Assembly: GCA_016702645.1 (NCBI GenBank)
Contig: JADJDP010000031.1
Location: 1 to 61,235, forward strand
Direction of reading: 5' to 3'
Source: Flavobacteriales bacterium
GTDB taxonomy: Bacteria > Bacteroidota > Bacteroidia > Flavobacteriales_F > PHOS-HE28
DNA length: 61,235 nt
Shown: positions 37,846 through 48,000 of the stretch, piece by piece
Numbering within the stretch: the stretch's first letter is position 1
How the letters are laid out: every line of letters starts with the position of its first letter
Position numbers and translations under genes: made by a program
The notes under the pieces: generated by a model
What the model was told of the DNA's origin: nothing
What the model saw: only the letters and a program-made list of their open reading frames with translations
Databases searched by the model: none

Positions 37846-39187
37846 CCTTACCGTTGCTGTCGTGCTGCTGTTGAACACGGCCCTGTTCGCGCAACCGAAA
37901 CCGCTGCTCATCGATCAGGTGATCGCCGTGGTGGGACGTGAAGCGATCCTTCACTCCGAGCTTGTGGTGAAAGTGGGTCAGGCGCAACAGCAGGAACCGG
38001 GCTCAGCGGATCCCACATGCGAATTCCTCGAGGACCTGCTCTATGCGAAATTGCTGGTGGAGCAAGGGAAATTGGACAGTGTGGTCGTGGATGAGGCGCG
38101 GGTGGACCAGGAACTCGATCGCCGGATCGGCTATTACGCGCAGCAGCTTGGCGGTGAGGCCAAATTGGAGGAGTTCTATGGCAAGACCATCACGGAAATA
38201 AAGGCCGAGTTCCGTATTGCGGTCGAAGAGCAGTTGCTGGTGCAACAGATGCAGGAGCGGATCACCAGCGATCTGGCCATGACACCGCGGGAGGTGAAGC
38301 AATTCTTCGATCGTATCCCGGAGGACAGCATTCCACTGATCGGTGCCGAAGTGGAATATGCCATGCTGCTTCGCATCCCCAAGCCGAACGAGGACGAGGA
38401 ACGTCGTGTTCGGCGGAAGATGGAGGAGTTCCGCGAAGCGATCGTGAAAGGGGAGAAGGAGTTCTGCACCGTTGCCATCCTGTACTCGGAGGATCCGGGT
38501 TCCGCGAAGGAATGCGGGGAGCTGGGCATGGTGCCCACCGGCGTCATGGTCCCCGAGTTCGATGCGGTCGCCGTCAGTTTGAAGGAAGGAGAAGTGTCGC
38601 AGGTGTTCAAGACGCAGTACGGCTGGCATTTCATGCAGATGATCGAGCGGCGCGGCGAACAATACAGCGCACGTCACGTGCTCATGCGGCCCCAGGTTTC
38701 TTCCGCCGACCTGCAACAGCAGAAGGCGTTCCTCGACAGTTTGCGCACTGCGATGCTCGCTGGCAAACCGGATTTCGGCACAGCGTGCGCCATGTACAGC
38801 GATGATGAGGAGAGCAAGGGCTTGAACGGAATGATGATCGAGCCGAACAGCAACAGCGCACGCTGGGACATCAGCGATCTGGACCAGCAGGTCTTCTTCG
38901 TTCTGGACAAGTTGAAACCCGGTGAAATGAGCGAACCTCAATTGCTGGTGCTGCCCGATGGTTCGAAGGCGTATCGTATCCTCAAGTTGAACGTACGTAC
39001 CGATCCGCACCGCGCCACGTTGCGCGAGGATTATCGATTGATACAGCAGGCGGCCGAAGGCAAGGTGCGTTCGGAGATGATCGAGCGGTGGATCACGGAC
39101 CATATCGGCAGTACCTATGTGCGCGTGTCCGAGGACTATGCCGCATGCACCTTCGTGCATCCGTGGATGAAGTCGCAGGAACCCTGA
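37808..39187 (+). CDS. SurA-type peptidyl-prolyl cis-trans isomerase
   Basis: Intact, 459 residues. Signal peptide LTVAVVLLLNTALFA, then LLIDQVIAVVGREAILHSELVVKV, the canonical SurA N-domain (IDxVxAVVGxxxIL-SE). The parvulin domain contains EYAMLLRIPKPNEDE, CTVAILYSEDPGSAKECGELGMVPTGVMVPEFDAVAVSL and FKTQYGWHFMQMIERRG. A second region has ARHVLMRPQVSSADL, FGTACAMYSDDEESKGLNGMM and YRILKL. It assists outer-membrane protein folding. Start ATG 37808 overlaps upstream by 38 bases; ATG 37829, directly before the signal peptide, is an alternative. The Cys residues in the first parvulin domain are unusual for periplasmic parvulins. Confidence 0.9.
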   Translation: MKQATRRMWKCSSLTVAVVLLLNTALFAQPKPLLIDQVIAVVGREAILHSELVVKVGQAQQQEPGSADPTCEFLEDLLYAKLLVEQGKLDSVVVDEARVDQELDRRIGYYAQQLGGEAKLEEFYGKTITEIKAEFRIAVEEQLLVQQMQERITSDLAMTPREVKQFFDRIPEDSIPLIGAEVEYAMLLRIPKPNEDEERRVRRKMEEFREAIVKGEKEFCTVAILYSEDPGSAKECGELGMVPTGVMVPEFDAVAVSLKEGEVSQVFKTQYGWHFMQMIERRGEQYSARHVLMRPQVSSADLQQQKAFLDSLRTAMLAGKPDFGTACAMYSDDEESKGLNGMMIEPNSNSARWDISDLDQQVFFVLDKLKPGEMSEPQLLVLPDGSKAYRILKLNVRTDPHRATLREDYRLIQQAAEGKVRSEMIERWITDHIGSTYVRVSEDYAACTFVHPWMKSQEP

Positions 39188-39205
39188 GCAACGAGAAGAA
39201 CAAGT

Positions 39206-40169
<964 letters not shown>

Positions 40170-40251
40170 CCATCGATCGGCGCGGTTGGAGACGTGCTCA
40201 AGGTTGCAGTACTAGCCTTGCAAATGATGGACGAGTGCGGCTTCGGTAGCC

Positions 40252-40259
40252 TAGCTTTG
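40252..40259 (+). promoter_or_regulatory. Possible -7 box upstream of a T9SS gene
   Basis: TAGCTTTG matches TAnnTTTG and lies six bases before ATG 40266 and 21 before ATG 40281, the likelier start if this box is used. Confidence 0.35.
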
Positions 40260-40265
40260 CTCAAT

Positions 40266-41108
40266 ATGCAACGCACGTTCATGCAACGATTCTTCTTCCC
40301 GGTCTTGTTCGCGACCCTCGCTTCAACTTCGGAACTCTCTGCGCAAACCTTTCCCAGTAGTGTGGACATCTGCATGCAGCAGGACGCCGGAGCCGGAGTT
40401 CTTCGCATCAGCCTTCGCGCGAACGATCAGGATTTCGGGGAGGTGTTGAGCGGCTTGGTCTTCACCATTCGCTGGCCTCAGGGCTCCCCGGCAACATTGG
40501 GTTTGACCGCGAGCGCTTGGTGTCCACCGGGTCAAGCTTTCAATCCCGGCCCTTCCGCACAGGTGTCTCCGGGCAATGGGTTCAAGTACAAGACATGGAC
40601 CTCCACGGGCTTCGCCTTGTTGAACGCACCGGTCGATATCAGTGGCTGCGCGCAGACGCTTCTGGCGGATACTTGGACGGAGGTGCTGACGATCCCGTTC
40701 ATCAATGGTGCGAGTACCTTGTTCCAACTGGTGAACGATGATTTCACCTTCGCTGACAATCGGGATTATTTCATCTCTCTGAACGGGCAGTGGATCGCGA
40801 ACGGCGATACGCTCACAGGCACCATCTGCTCGGGTTCGACATCCATCTCTTCGGTGGTGGACGAAGCTCCTTTCTTCCGCTTGGCCCCGAACCCGACCAC
40901 GGGACTTGTTCAAATAATGGCTCCGTCAGTTCCGAACGCTTGGTGCGAAGTGCTTGATGCAACTGGAAGATCGGTCATGACCCAACGCCTCAACGCCGCA
41001 GGTCCATCGATGCTCGATCTCACGGGTGAGGCTCCGGGTGTATATCAGGTCCGAGTGAACAGTAGTGAGGGTTGCAAGACGATGAGTGTTGTATTGGAAC
41101 GACCATGA
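40266..41108 (+). CDS. Secreted protein with T9SS type A sorting domain
   Basis: Intact, 280 residues. Signal peptide QRFFFPVLFATLASTSELSAQ, with two candidate starts (ATG 40266 and 40281). A ~170-residue beta-rich domain follows: FPSSVDICMQQD, LRISLRANDQDFGEVLSGLVFTIRW, GLTASAWCPPGQAF and RDYFISLNG. The same domain occurs at the start of the large repeat protein at 45071 (LPTSVDIDLVPG, LDVRLRANGSSF, LVFTVRW, GTSAWCPATTLAF, NFFVSLGG). The C-terminal sorting domain reads FRLAPNPTTGLVQIMAP, CEVLDATGRSVMTQRL and APGVYQVRVNSSEG. Secreted by the type IX system; function unknown. The last four bases overlap the next start (ATGA). Confidence 0.85.
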   Translation: MQRTFMQRFFFPVLFATLASTSELSAQTFPSSVDICMQQDAGAGVLRISLRANDQDFGEVLSGLVFTIRWPQGSPATLGLTASAWCPPGQAFNPGPSAQVSPGNGFKYKTWTSTGFALLNAPVDISGCAQTLLADTWTEVLTIPFINGASTLFQLVNDDFTFADNRDYFISLNGQWIANGDTLTGTICSGSTSISSVVDEAPFFRLAPNPTTGLVQIMAPSVPNAWCEVLDATGRSVMTQRLNAAGPSMLDLTGEAPGVYQVRVNSSEGCKTMSVVLERP

Positions 41109-42385
41109 CGCGCGCGCTCGTTCAAGATCGGCTTCTTCTGCTTGCCTTGTCACTGCTGGGCATTTTGAACACCTTGTCCGCCCAGACATGGGAAGTGTTC
41201 GATATGAACACCGCTGGCCTACCGAGCAATGTGGTCAAGGCCATCGCGCATGATGCAAATGGCAATACCTGGGTCGGAACCGAGTGGGGCCTTTGCCGCT
41301 TCGATGGCACCGCTTGGGAGGTTTTCCAGCAGGGCACTTCCGGCCTACCGGAGAATGATGTGCGCGCGCTGGCGTGCGACTCGCTGGGTCGCGTTTGGAT
41401 CGGGTTCCTTTCCCAAGGTCTGGTGGTATACGATGGCGTGGACTGGTTGCAGTTCACACCGGATAACTCGCCACTTCCCTCGGATCAATTGCGGAACATC
41501 ACGTTCGATGGTGAAGGTTATGCATGGTTGGCCACCACGGGAGGGATGGTTCGCACAGACCTTTCTGATTGGCGTGTTTACGTCGATACCGATGAGAGCT
41601 ACAATGGCCGGATCCTGCCAGGAACGAACATTACTGATATCGCCATACGCAACGATGGAGTGGCCTGTGTTGGCACGCTTAACGCCGGATTCACATACGT
41701 GACGGAGACTTCGGTGATAGTGTACACGCATGCTCAAGATGGGTTGCCCGACAATACTGCGCTTGGGGTTGCCATTGATTCGAATGGTGATCGTTGGCTC
41801 GCCAGCCCATCCGGGGGCTTGCTTAGGAATTTTGGTGATGTGCAAGGTGGATTTTGGGCCCAGTACATCACTGAGTCCTCCGGTATCCCAGGGAACGCAT
41901 TGAACGACGTAGTGATAGATGCGTCCGATCGCAAGATCATCGCCACGCAAGCGGGAGGGGTGGGCATCCTGACGTTCAACGACGAATGGCAAAATTTCAA
42001 CGCACAGAATTCGGACCTTCCCGATAATGATGTGCTTTGCCTTTCGATCGCTGGGGATGGATCGATCTGGGCGGGCACTGCAACCGGCGGTGCTGCCAGA
42101 CTTGTCGAAGACGTCTCCGTGACAGGACAGACGCCACAGTCGTTGATGAGGCTTTATCCGGTGCCCACAGCTGACATGCTTTTCGTGGAGTTGCCTACAG
42201 GTGGCTCGGACGATACAATGATTTGGACACTACTGGATTCCAGAGGCGTTTTGGTGGATCAAGGAGCTTGGTTCGGAACTGGTCGCAAGCAATTGACCGT
42301 CAACCGATACCCGCCCGCTACCTATGTCCTCCGCATTGTCAGCGATCACTTTGTGGGCACTTCATGCTTCGTGGTCGAAGAATGA
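41105..42385 (+). CDS. Secreted beta-propeller (two-component-regulator-propeller repeats) with T9SS sorting domain
   Basis: Intact, 426 residues. Signal peptide LLLLALSLLGILNTLSAQ. Repeated ~45-residue blades follow: GLPSNVVKAIAHDANGNTWVGT-GLCRFDG-AWEVF, GLPENDVRALACDSLGRVWIGF-GLVVYDG, PLPSDQLRNITFDGEGYAWLAT, GLPDNTALGVAIDSNGDRWLAS, GIPGNALNDVVIDASDRKIIAT and DLPDNDVLCLSIAGDGSIWAGT. These are Reg_prop repeats (W-G-T), enough for a six- or seven-bladed propeller. The C-terminal ~75 residues (LMRLYPVPTADMLFVELP, WTLLDSRGVLVDQG, PATYVLRIVSD) form a T9SS type A domain. No membrane or kinase part is present, so it is a secreted binding protein, not a sensor. Confidence 0.88.
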   Translation: MTRALVQDRLLLLALSLLGILNTLSAQTWEVFDMNTAGLPSNVVKAIAHDANGNTWVGTEWGLCRFDGTAWEVFQQGTSGLPENDVRALACDSLGRVWIGFLSQGLVVYDGVDWLQFTPDNSPLPSDQLRNITFDGEGYAWLATTGGMVRTDLSDWRVYVDTDESYNGRILPGTNITDIAIRNDGVACVGTLNAGFTYVTETSVIVYTHAQDGLPDNTALGVAIDSNGDRWLASPSGGLLRNFGDVQGGFWAQYITESSGIPGNALNDVVIDASDRKIIATQAGGVGILTFNDEWQNFNAQNSDLPDNDVLCLSIAGDGSIWAGTATGGAARLVEDVSVTGQTPQSLMRLYPVPTADMLFVELPTGGSDDTMIWTLLDSRGVLVDQGAWFGTGRKQLTVNRYPPATYVLRIVSDHFVGTSCFVVEE

Positions 42386-42393
42386 GCGGGTTC

Positions 42394-42425
42394 ATTGACC
42401 TCGTGTGCGGGAATCGGTATGTTTG
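42394..42425 (+). promoter_or_regulatory. Bacteroidota-type promoter for the lysyl oxidase gene
   Basis: -7 box TATGTTTG (42418-42425, exact TAnnTTTG) with ATTG at 42394-42397 as a partial -33 TTTG, spacing 20. The gene starts at 42465, giving a leader of roughly 35 bases. Confidence 0.55.
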
Positions 42426-42464
42426 GGACCCGCCTTCAAAAGGGTCAGGGCAAACCATCCGATC

Positions 42465-45011
42465 ATGAGAAATGTCTACGCCTCGCTCGTGGCTGCTTTC
42501 GCTCTAGTTGTGCAGCCATCGAACAGGCTCTTGGCCCAGTGCTCGACCACTAACGCAACCAGTTGTGTTTGCAGGACCAGCGGGCAGACGAACTGCCAGC
42601 TTCTGCCCGACATCACTATCAGTTGGAGCGCATTGGCGAACTACGCGGGAGGTCCGAACGAGTATCCTCAGAACGACGCATCGAACCCGGGAAGGCTTCG
42701 GGTCACCGGTTCTACCCCGAACGTGGGGTATGGTCCCTTGAACGTGCGTGGTGTCGATCAGAACGGGTACCGTTGGTTCCTGTGCGGGGTCGATACGATC
42801 TCGGTTTACGACCCCAATAGTGACAGCACGTTCAATGACTGCGCGAATCCGAAACAACTCATCCTGCAGCGGATCTATCGGAAGAACGGGTCGTCCATGA
42901 CCTTCACGGAGCATTTCGCCGGTACCATGACCTACCACCCCACGCATGGTCACAACCATGTGGATGATTGGGCCACTTTCACTTTGCGCACGGAAGTACC
43001 CGGCGAACCCGATGCCCGCAATTGGCCTATCGTCGGCGAGGGGGCGAAAGTGGGCTTCTGCTTGATGGATTATTATGCTTGCTCGAACGCCAGCGCCAGC
43101 GGTCACTGTCGGACCTCCCAGATGTACAATCAAGGAACAGCGCTCAATTCCAATAGCAACTTCCCGAACTACGGATTGGGCGGTGCGGCTTACAACTGCA
43201 GCCAGATCTCACAAGGTATCTCCGTCGGCTGGACGGATGTGTACTCGGAGAGCTTGGATGGTATGTGGGTCAACATTCCCCCGAACACTTGCAATGGGAA
43301 CTACTGGATCGTGATGGAGGTGGACCCGAACAACAATTTCGTGGAGGAGAACGACAACAACAACTGGACGGCTGCTCCATTCACCCTCACCCAGCAGGTT
43401 CCTGCCGGCAGTGCTTCTGCTTCGATCACACCATCCACTTCCACCACCCTGTGTGCGGGAAGCCCCATCACACTTACTGCTTCAGCCGGGTCTTCCTATT
43501 TGTGGAGCAATGGTTCCACCACCCAGACCATCTCCCCTACGAGTTCCGGTACCTATGGATGCACCGTAACGAGCCCTTGCGGTACCGCAGCGGCGCAGCC
43601 TCTTACCGTGAACTTCGTCAATACTTCTGCTCCATCAGGAACGGGTGCTACGATCCCTGGCCCCGGACAGGCAACGCTTCAGGCAACGGGTTCGAACGTC
43701 CGTTGGTTCGATGCCGCTGTCGCTGGGGGGCAGGTCGGGACCGGTGCGTCTTTCTTGACACCTCCTATCACCCAAACCACGAACTATTGGGCAGAAGCTC
43801 AGACCATTCAACAGCAGAGTTCGGCCTATGTAGGAAAGACCACCAATACAGGTGGTGGTGGTTATGGCGACTTCGATCAACACCTCACCTTCAATGCGTT
43901 TCAGCCGTTCACCTTGCGCAGCGTGAAGGTTTACGCCCAGAGTGCAGGTAATCGCACCTTCCAAGTGCTCACTTCGGGTGGCAGCTTGATCACGCAGACC
44001 ACGGTGAACGTGCCCACGGGTGAATCGCGAGTGACCTTGAACCTGAGCGTGCCAATAGGCACGAACATGCGCCTCAAGGTGACCACAGCGCTCTTGAACA
44101 TGTACCGTAACAATGCCGGGGTTTCATATCCCTATACCATCGGCGGCGTCGTGAGCATCACTGGTTCGAGTGCGGGAGCGGCTTATTACTACTACTGCTA
44201 CGATTGGGAGGTGCGCGGCCCGGATCTAACATGCTCAAGCCAACGGACCATGGTCACCGCCACGGTGACCGATGGTGTTGTTCCTGACATCAAGGTCCTG
44301 TTGGAAGGGCCTTTCGATCCTGCAACGGGCAAGATGACCGATGGCCTGCGCGCCGCAGGATCCATCCCACTTACAGAACCATTCACAGGCTTGGGATTTG
44401 TGCATGCTGGTGGTGGCGGGGGAGAGACGACAACGGCTGGATTGCTGAATGTGACCGGTGATGCTGCGGTGGTGGACTGGGTTCTCATCGAACTCAGGAA
44501 CGCATCATTGCCGGGTCAAGTGGTTGCCACACGCAGTGCGCTCGTGACCCGTACAGGACAAGTCATTTCAACCACGGGTTCAACGGTCCGATTGTCCGTG
44601 CCCGAAGGGAATTATCATGTTGCAGTTCGCCACAGGAACCACCTTGGTTGCATGACGGCGTCCCCGGTCGCACTGAGCGGCACGCCGTTATCCATCGATC
44701 TCCGTTCCGCCGCAACGGCGTCTTGGGGATCTTCTGCAAGAAAGCAGGATGGCTCGACCATGTTGCTATGGGCCGGTAATGTGGTCCGCAACACAACCTT
44801 GAAGTACACCGGTGAGTCGAACGATCGCGATCCTATACTGTCCGCCATCGGTGGTACGGTCCCTACCAATACCACCAGCGGTTATATGGTTGAGGATGTG
44901 AATCTTGACGGCTTGGTGAAGTACACCGGCAATGGGAACGATCGTGATCCGATCCTTTCCAATATCGGCGGTTCCGTTCCTACCAATACACGAACGGAAC
45001 AGCTGCCCTGA
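42465..45011 (+). CDS. Secreted lysyl oxidase family protein with Ig-like modules and a Ca-binding-type C-terminus
   Basis: Intact, 848 residues. Signal peptide to about residue 25. Residues ~45-320 form a lysyl oxidase domain: copper site YHPTHGHNHVDDW (His 158, 161, 163, 165), VGEGAKVGFCLMDYYAC with Lys195 in the place of the cofactor lysine, and ISVGWTDVYSESLDGMWVNI with Tyr260 in the place of the cofactor tyrosine. NGNYWIVMEVDPNNNFVEENDNNN closes the domain. It would oxidise amines (such as peptidyl lysine) to aldehydes outside the cell. Ig-like modules (TLCAGSPITLTAS and later) follow. The end repeats NDRDPIL-IGG-VPTNT twice with DVNLDGLVKYTG, a dockerin-like pattern common at the ends of Flavobacteriales secreted proteins. 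Confidence 0.85.
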   Translation: MRNVYASLVAAFALVVQPSNRLLAQCSTTNATSCVCRTSGQTNCQLLPDITISWSALANYAGGPNEYPQNDASNPGRLRVTGSTPNVGYGPLNVRGVDQNGYRWFLCGVDTISVYDPNSDSTFNDCANPKQLILQRIYRKNGSSMTFTEHFAGTMTYHPTHGHNHVDDWATFTLRTEVPGEPDARNWPIVGEGAKVGFCLMDYYACSNASASGHCRTSQMYNQGTALNSNSNFPNYGLGGAAYNCSQISQGISVGWTDVYSESLDGMWVNIPPNTCNGNYWIVMEVDPNNNFVEENDNNNWTAAPFTLTQQVPAGSASASITPSTSTTLCAGSPITLTASAGSSYLWSNGSTTQTISPTSSGTYGCTVTSPCGTAAAQPLTVNFVNTSAPSGTGATIPGPGQATLQATGSNVRWFDAAVAGGQVGTGASFLTPPITQTTNYWAEAQTIQQQSSAYVGKTTNTGGGGYGDFDQHLTFNAFQPFTLRSVKVYAQSAGNRTFQVLTSGGSLITQTTVNVPTGESRVTLNLSVPIGTNMRLKVTTALLNMYRNNAGVSYPYTIGGVVSITGSSAGAAYYYYCYDWEVRGPDLTCSSQRTMVTATVTDGVVPDIKVLLEGPFDPATGKMTDGLRAAGSIPLTEPFTGLGFVHAGGGGGETTTAGLLNVTGDAAVVDWVLIELRNASLPGQVVATRSALVTRTGQVISTTGSTVRLSVPEGNYHVAVRHRNHLGCMTASPVALSGTPLSIDLRSAATASWGSSARKQDGSTMLLWAGNVVRNTTLKYTGESNDRDPILSAIGGTVPTNTTSGYMVEDVNLDGLVKYTGNGNDRDPILSNIGGSVPTNTRTEQLP

Positions 45012-45070
45012 TTTGCGTGCGATACGCGTTGATCGAACCCTGAACGAGACCCCTACCAAAACCCCTGTCC

Positions 45071-48000
45071 ATGTTGCGTAATGTGAAGAACCTGCTCCGT
45101 CGAACATTTGGAGCTGCGGCCCTGTCCCTGTTGTTCGTCGGGACGGCCTCGGCCCAGTTACCCACCTCGGTGGATATCGATCTGGTTCCCGGAACCACCG
45201 TGAACACATTGGATGTTCGATTGAGGGCGAACGGTAGTTCGTTCAACCTTGTGGTCAGCAACTTGGTCTTCACGGTTCGGTGGGCGACCACTGCACCCCA
45301 GACCTTGGGTCTGGGTACTAGTGCATGGTGTCCCGCAACCACGCTGGCTTTCCCGCTCGGGGCGGCCACCGGCACGGTATCGTCAGGTGGGTTCGACTAT
45401 CAAACGTACTCAATGGTGGCCACGCAACAGATCGGCCAGCCGCAGCTCAACGGTGGTTGTGGCCCGAACGGGCAATCCCTGCCTGCGGCCACGTGGCTAA
45501 CCGTCTTCACTACTCCGGTGAGTGCGAGTACGACCTGTACCACGTTCCAGATCGTCACGAACGAGACCTACACCAACGCGAACAACGCCAACTTCTTCGT
45601 CTCCTTGGGCGGAACGGCAAGGACGGGAGTGATCGAGCCAACTTCGGCTTGTGTGAACAATACCTCCTGCGGGACCACGATCCCAACGGCCACCAGCAAC
45701 AGCCCGCTGTGTCAAGGGGCCACCCTTAACCTATCTGCAACCGCAGCGAATGGTGGCAACACGATGACCTACTATTGGGTTGGCCCCAATGGTTTCACTT
45801 CGACCCTTCAGAACCCCACGATCACCAACGTTACCCCGGCGATGTCGGGTGTTTACACGGTTACTGCTGCCATCAACGGTGGTTGCCAGAACTTCAGCCG
45901 CAACGTAACGGTAACGGTGGTGGATGCCACGGTAGGTGGCCCGCAGTCGATTTGTACTCTTGGCACCACGTTGCCCCTTGGAGGAAATGCGGTGCCCTCT
46001 GGTTACACCGGCACATGGAGCATCGTTACGGGTGGTGTTACAGGCACCTTCACGGACCCGAACGACCCCAATGCGACGTTCACGCACCTGACCGGTAACG
46101 GCCCTATTACGCTGCGCTGGACGATCAGCGGTGGTCCTTGCCCAACAGAGACGGCCGATGTGGTGTTGACCTTGACCGCAGGACCCACGGTAACATGTCC
46201 TGGGAACTCATCCGTTTGCGTCACAGCGCCGTCCTTTCCCCTCACGGGTGGAAGCCCGGAGTTCGGAACTCTATACGGTTGATGGGTCGCCTGCCACCGA
46301 TTTCGATCCGGCCGCTGTCGGGGTCGGACCCCATACGATCGTCTATGAGTTCTTCGATGGCAATGGGTGCTTCAATAGTTGCACTTACACGATCACGGTT
46401 ACAGCAGTACGAACGCGGGTACGATCGCTGGCACTCCACAAGGCATCTGCATAGGTGGCACGACCACTTACACGATCAGCGGTAACAGCGCCACGGGCAC
46501 TTGGGGCACACAGAACGCATCAGTTGCCACGGTAGTTGGCGGCGTTGTGACCGGAGTTGGAGCAGGTACCACGAACATCACCTACACGGTGGCGGGTACA
46601 GGTGGTTGCGCGAACGCAACAGCCACCGTTCGGTGACGGTTACGGCACCTCCGACGGCGGGCACGATCGCTGGCACACCACAAGGCATCTGCACAGGTGG
46701 CACGACGACCTACACGATCAGCGGCAATAGCGCATCGGGCACCTGGGGTACGCAGAACGCTGCGGTGGCCACGGTGGTGGGCGGTGTTGTGACGGGAGTA
46801 GGAGCAGGGACCACGAACATCACCTACACGGTTACGGGTACAGGTGGTTGCGCGAACGCAACGGCCACTCGTTCGGTGACGGTTACGGCACCTCCGACGG
46901 CGGGCACGATCGCTGGCACGCCACAAGGCATCTGCATAGGTGGTACGACCACCTACACGATCAGCGGCAATAGCGCATCGGGCACCTGGGGTACGCAGAA
47001 CGCTGCGGTGGCCACGGTGGTGGGCGGCGTTGTGACGGGAGTAGGAGCAGGGACCACGAACATCACCTACACGGTGACGGGCACTGGTGGTTGCGCGAAC
47101 GCAACGGCCACCCGCTCGGTGACGGTTACGGCACCTCCAACGGCAGGTACGATCGCTGGTGTTCCGCAAGGCATCTGCATTGGAGGCACGACCACCTACA
47201 CGATCAGCGGAAACAGCGCCACGGGCACTTGGGGCACGCAGAACGCTGCGGTTGCCACGGTGGTGGGCGGTGTTGTGACCGGAGTTGGAGCGGGCACCAC
47301 GAACATCACTTACACGGTGACGGGCACTGGTGGTTGCGCGAACGCAACGGCCACCCGTTCGGTGACGGTGACGGCACCTCCGACGGCGGGCACGATCGCT
47401 GGCACGCCACAAGGCATCTGCGTTGGTGGCACGACCACCTACACGATCAGCGGAAACAGCGCCACGGGCACTTGGGGCACACAGGACGCATCGGGGTTGC
47501 CACGGTGGTGGGCGGCGTTGTGACCGGAGTTGGAGCAGGTACCACGAACATCACCTACACGGTGACGGGCACTGGCGGTTGCGCGAACGCAACGGCCACC
47601 CGCTCGGTGACGGTGACGGCACCTCCAACGGCAGGTACGATCGCTGGTGTTCCACAAAGCATCTGTATTGGAGGCACGACCACCGCCACGATCAGCGGTA
47701 ACAGCGCCACGGGCACTTGGGGCACGGAGAACGCATCGGTTGCCACGGTAGTTGGCGGCGTTGTGACGGGAGTAGGAGCAGGGACCACGAACATCACCTA
47801 CACGGTGGCGGGTACAGGTGGTTGCGCGAATGCAACGGCCACCCGCTCGGTGACGGTGACGGCACCTCCGACGGCGGGCACGATCGCTGGGGTTCCACAA
47901 GGCATCTGCATAGGTGGTACGACCACCTACACGATCAGCGGAAACAGCGCCACGGGCACTTGGGGCACACAGAACGCATCAGTTGCCACGGTAGTTGGCG

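Noticed and set aside
46582..47412. Minus-strand and +2-frame open reading frames across the 243-bp repeats (Arg/His/Cys-rich)
   Set aside because: They arise because a stop-free shadow frame repeats with the unit. The plus-frame with TVTAPPTAGTIAG modules is the real one, supported by the signal peptide and sorting domain.
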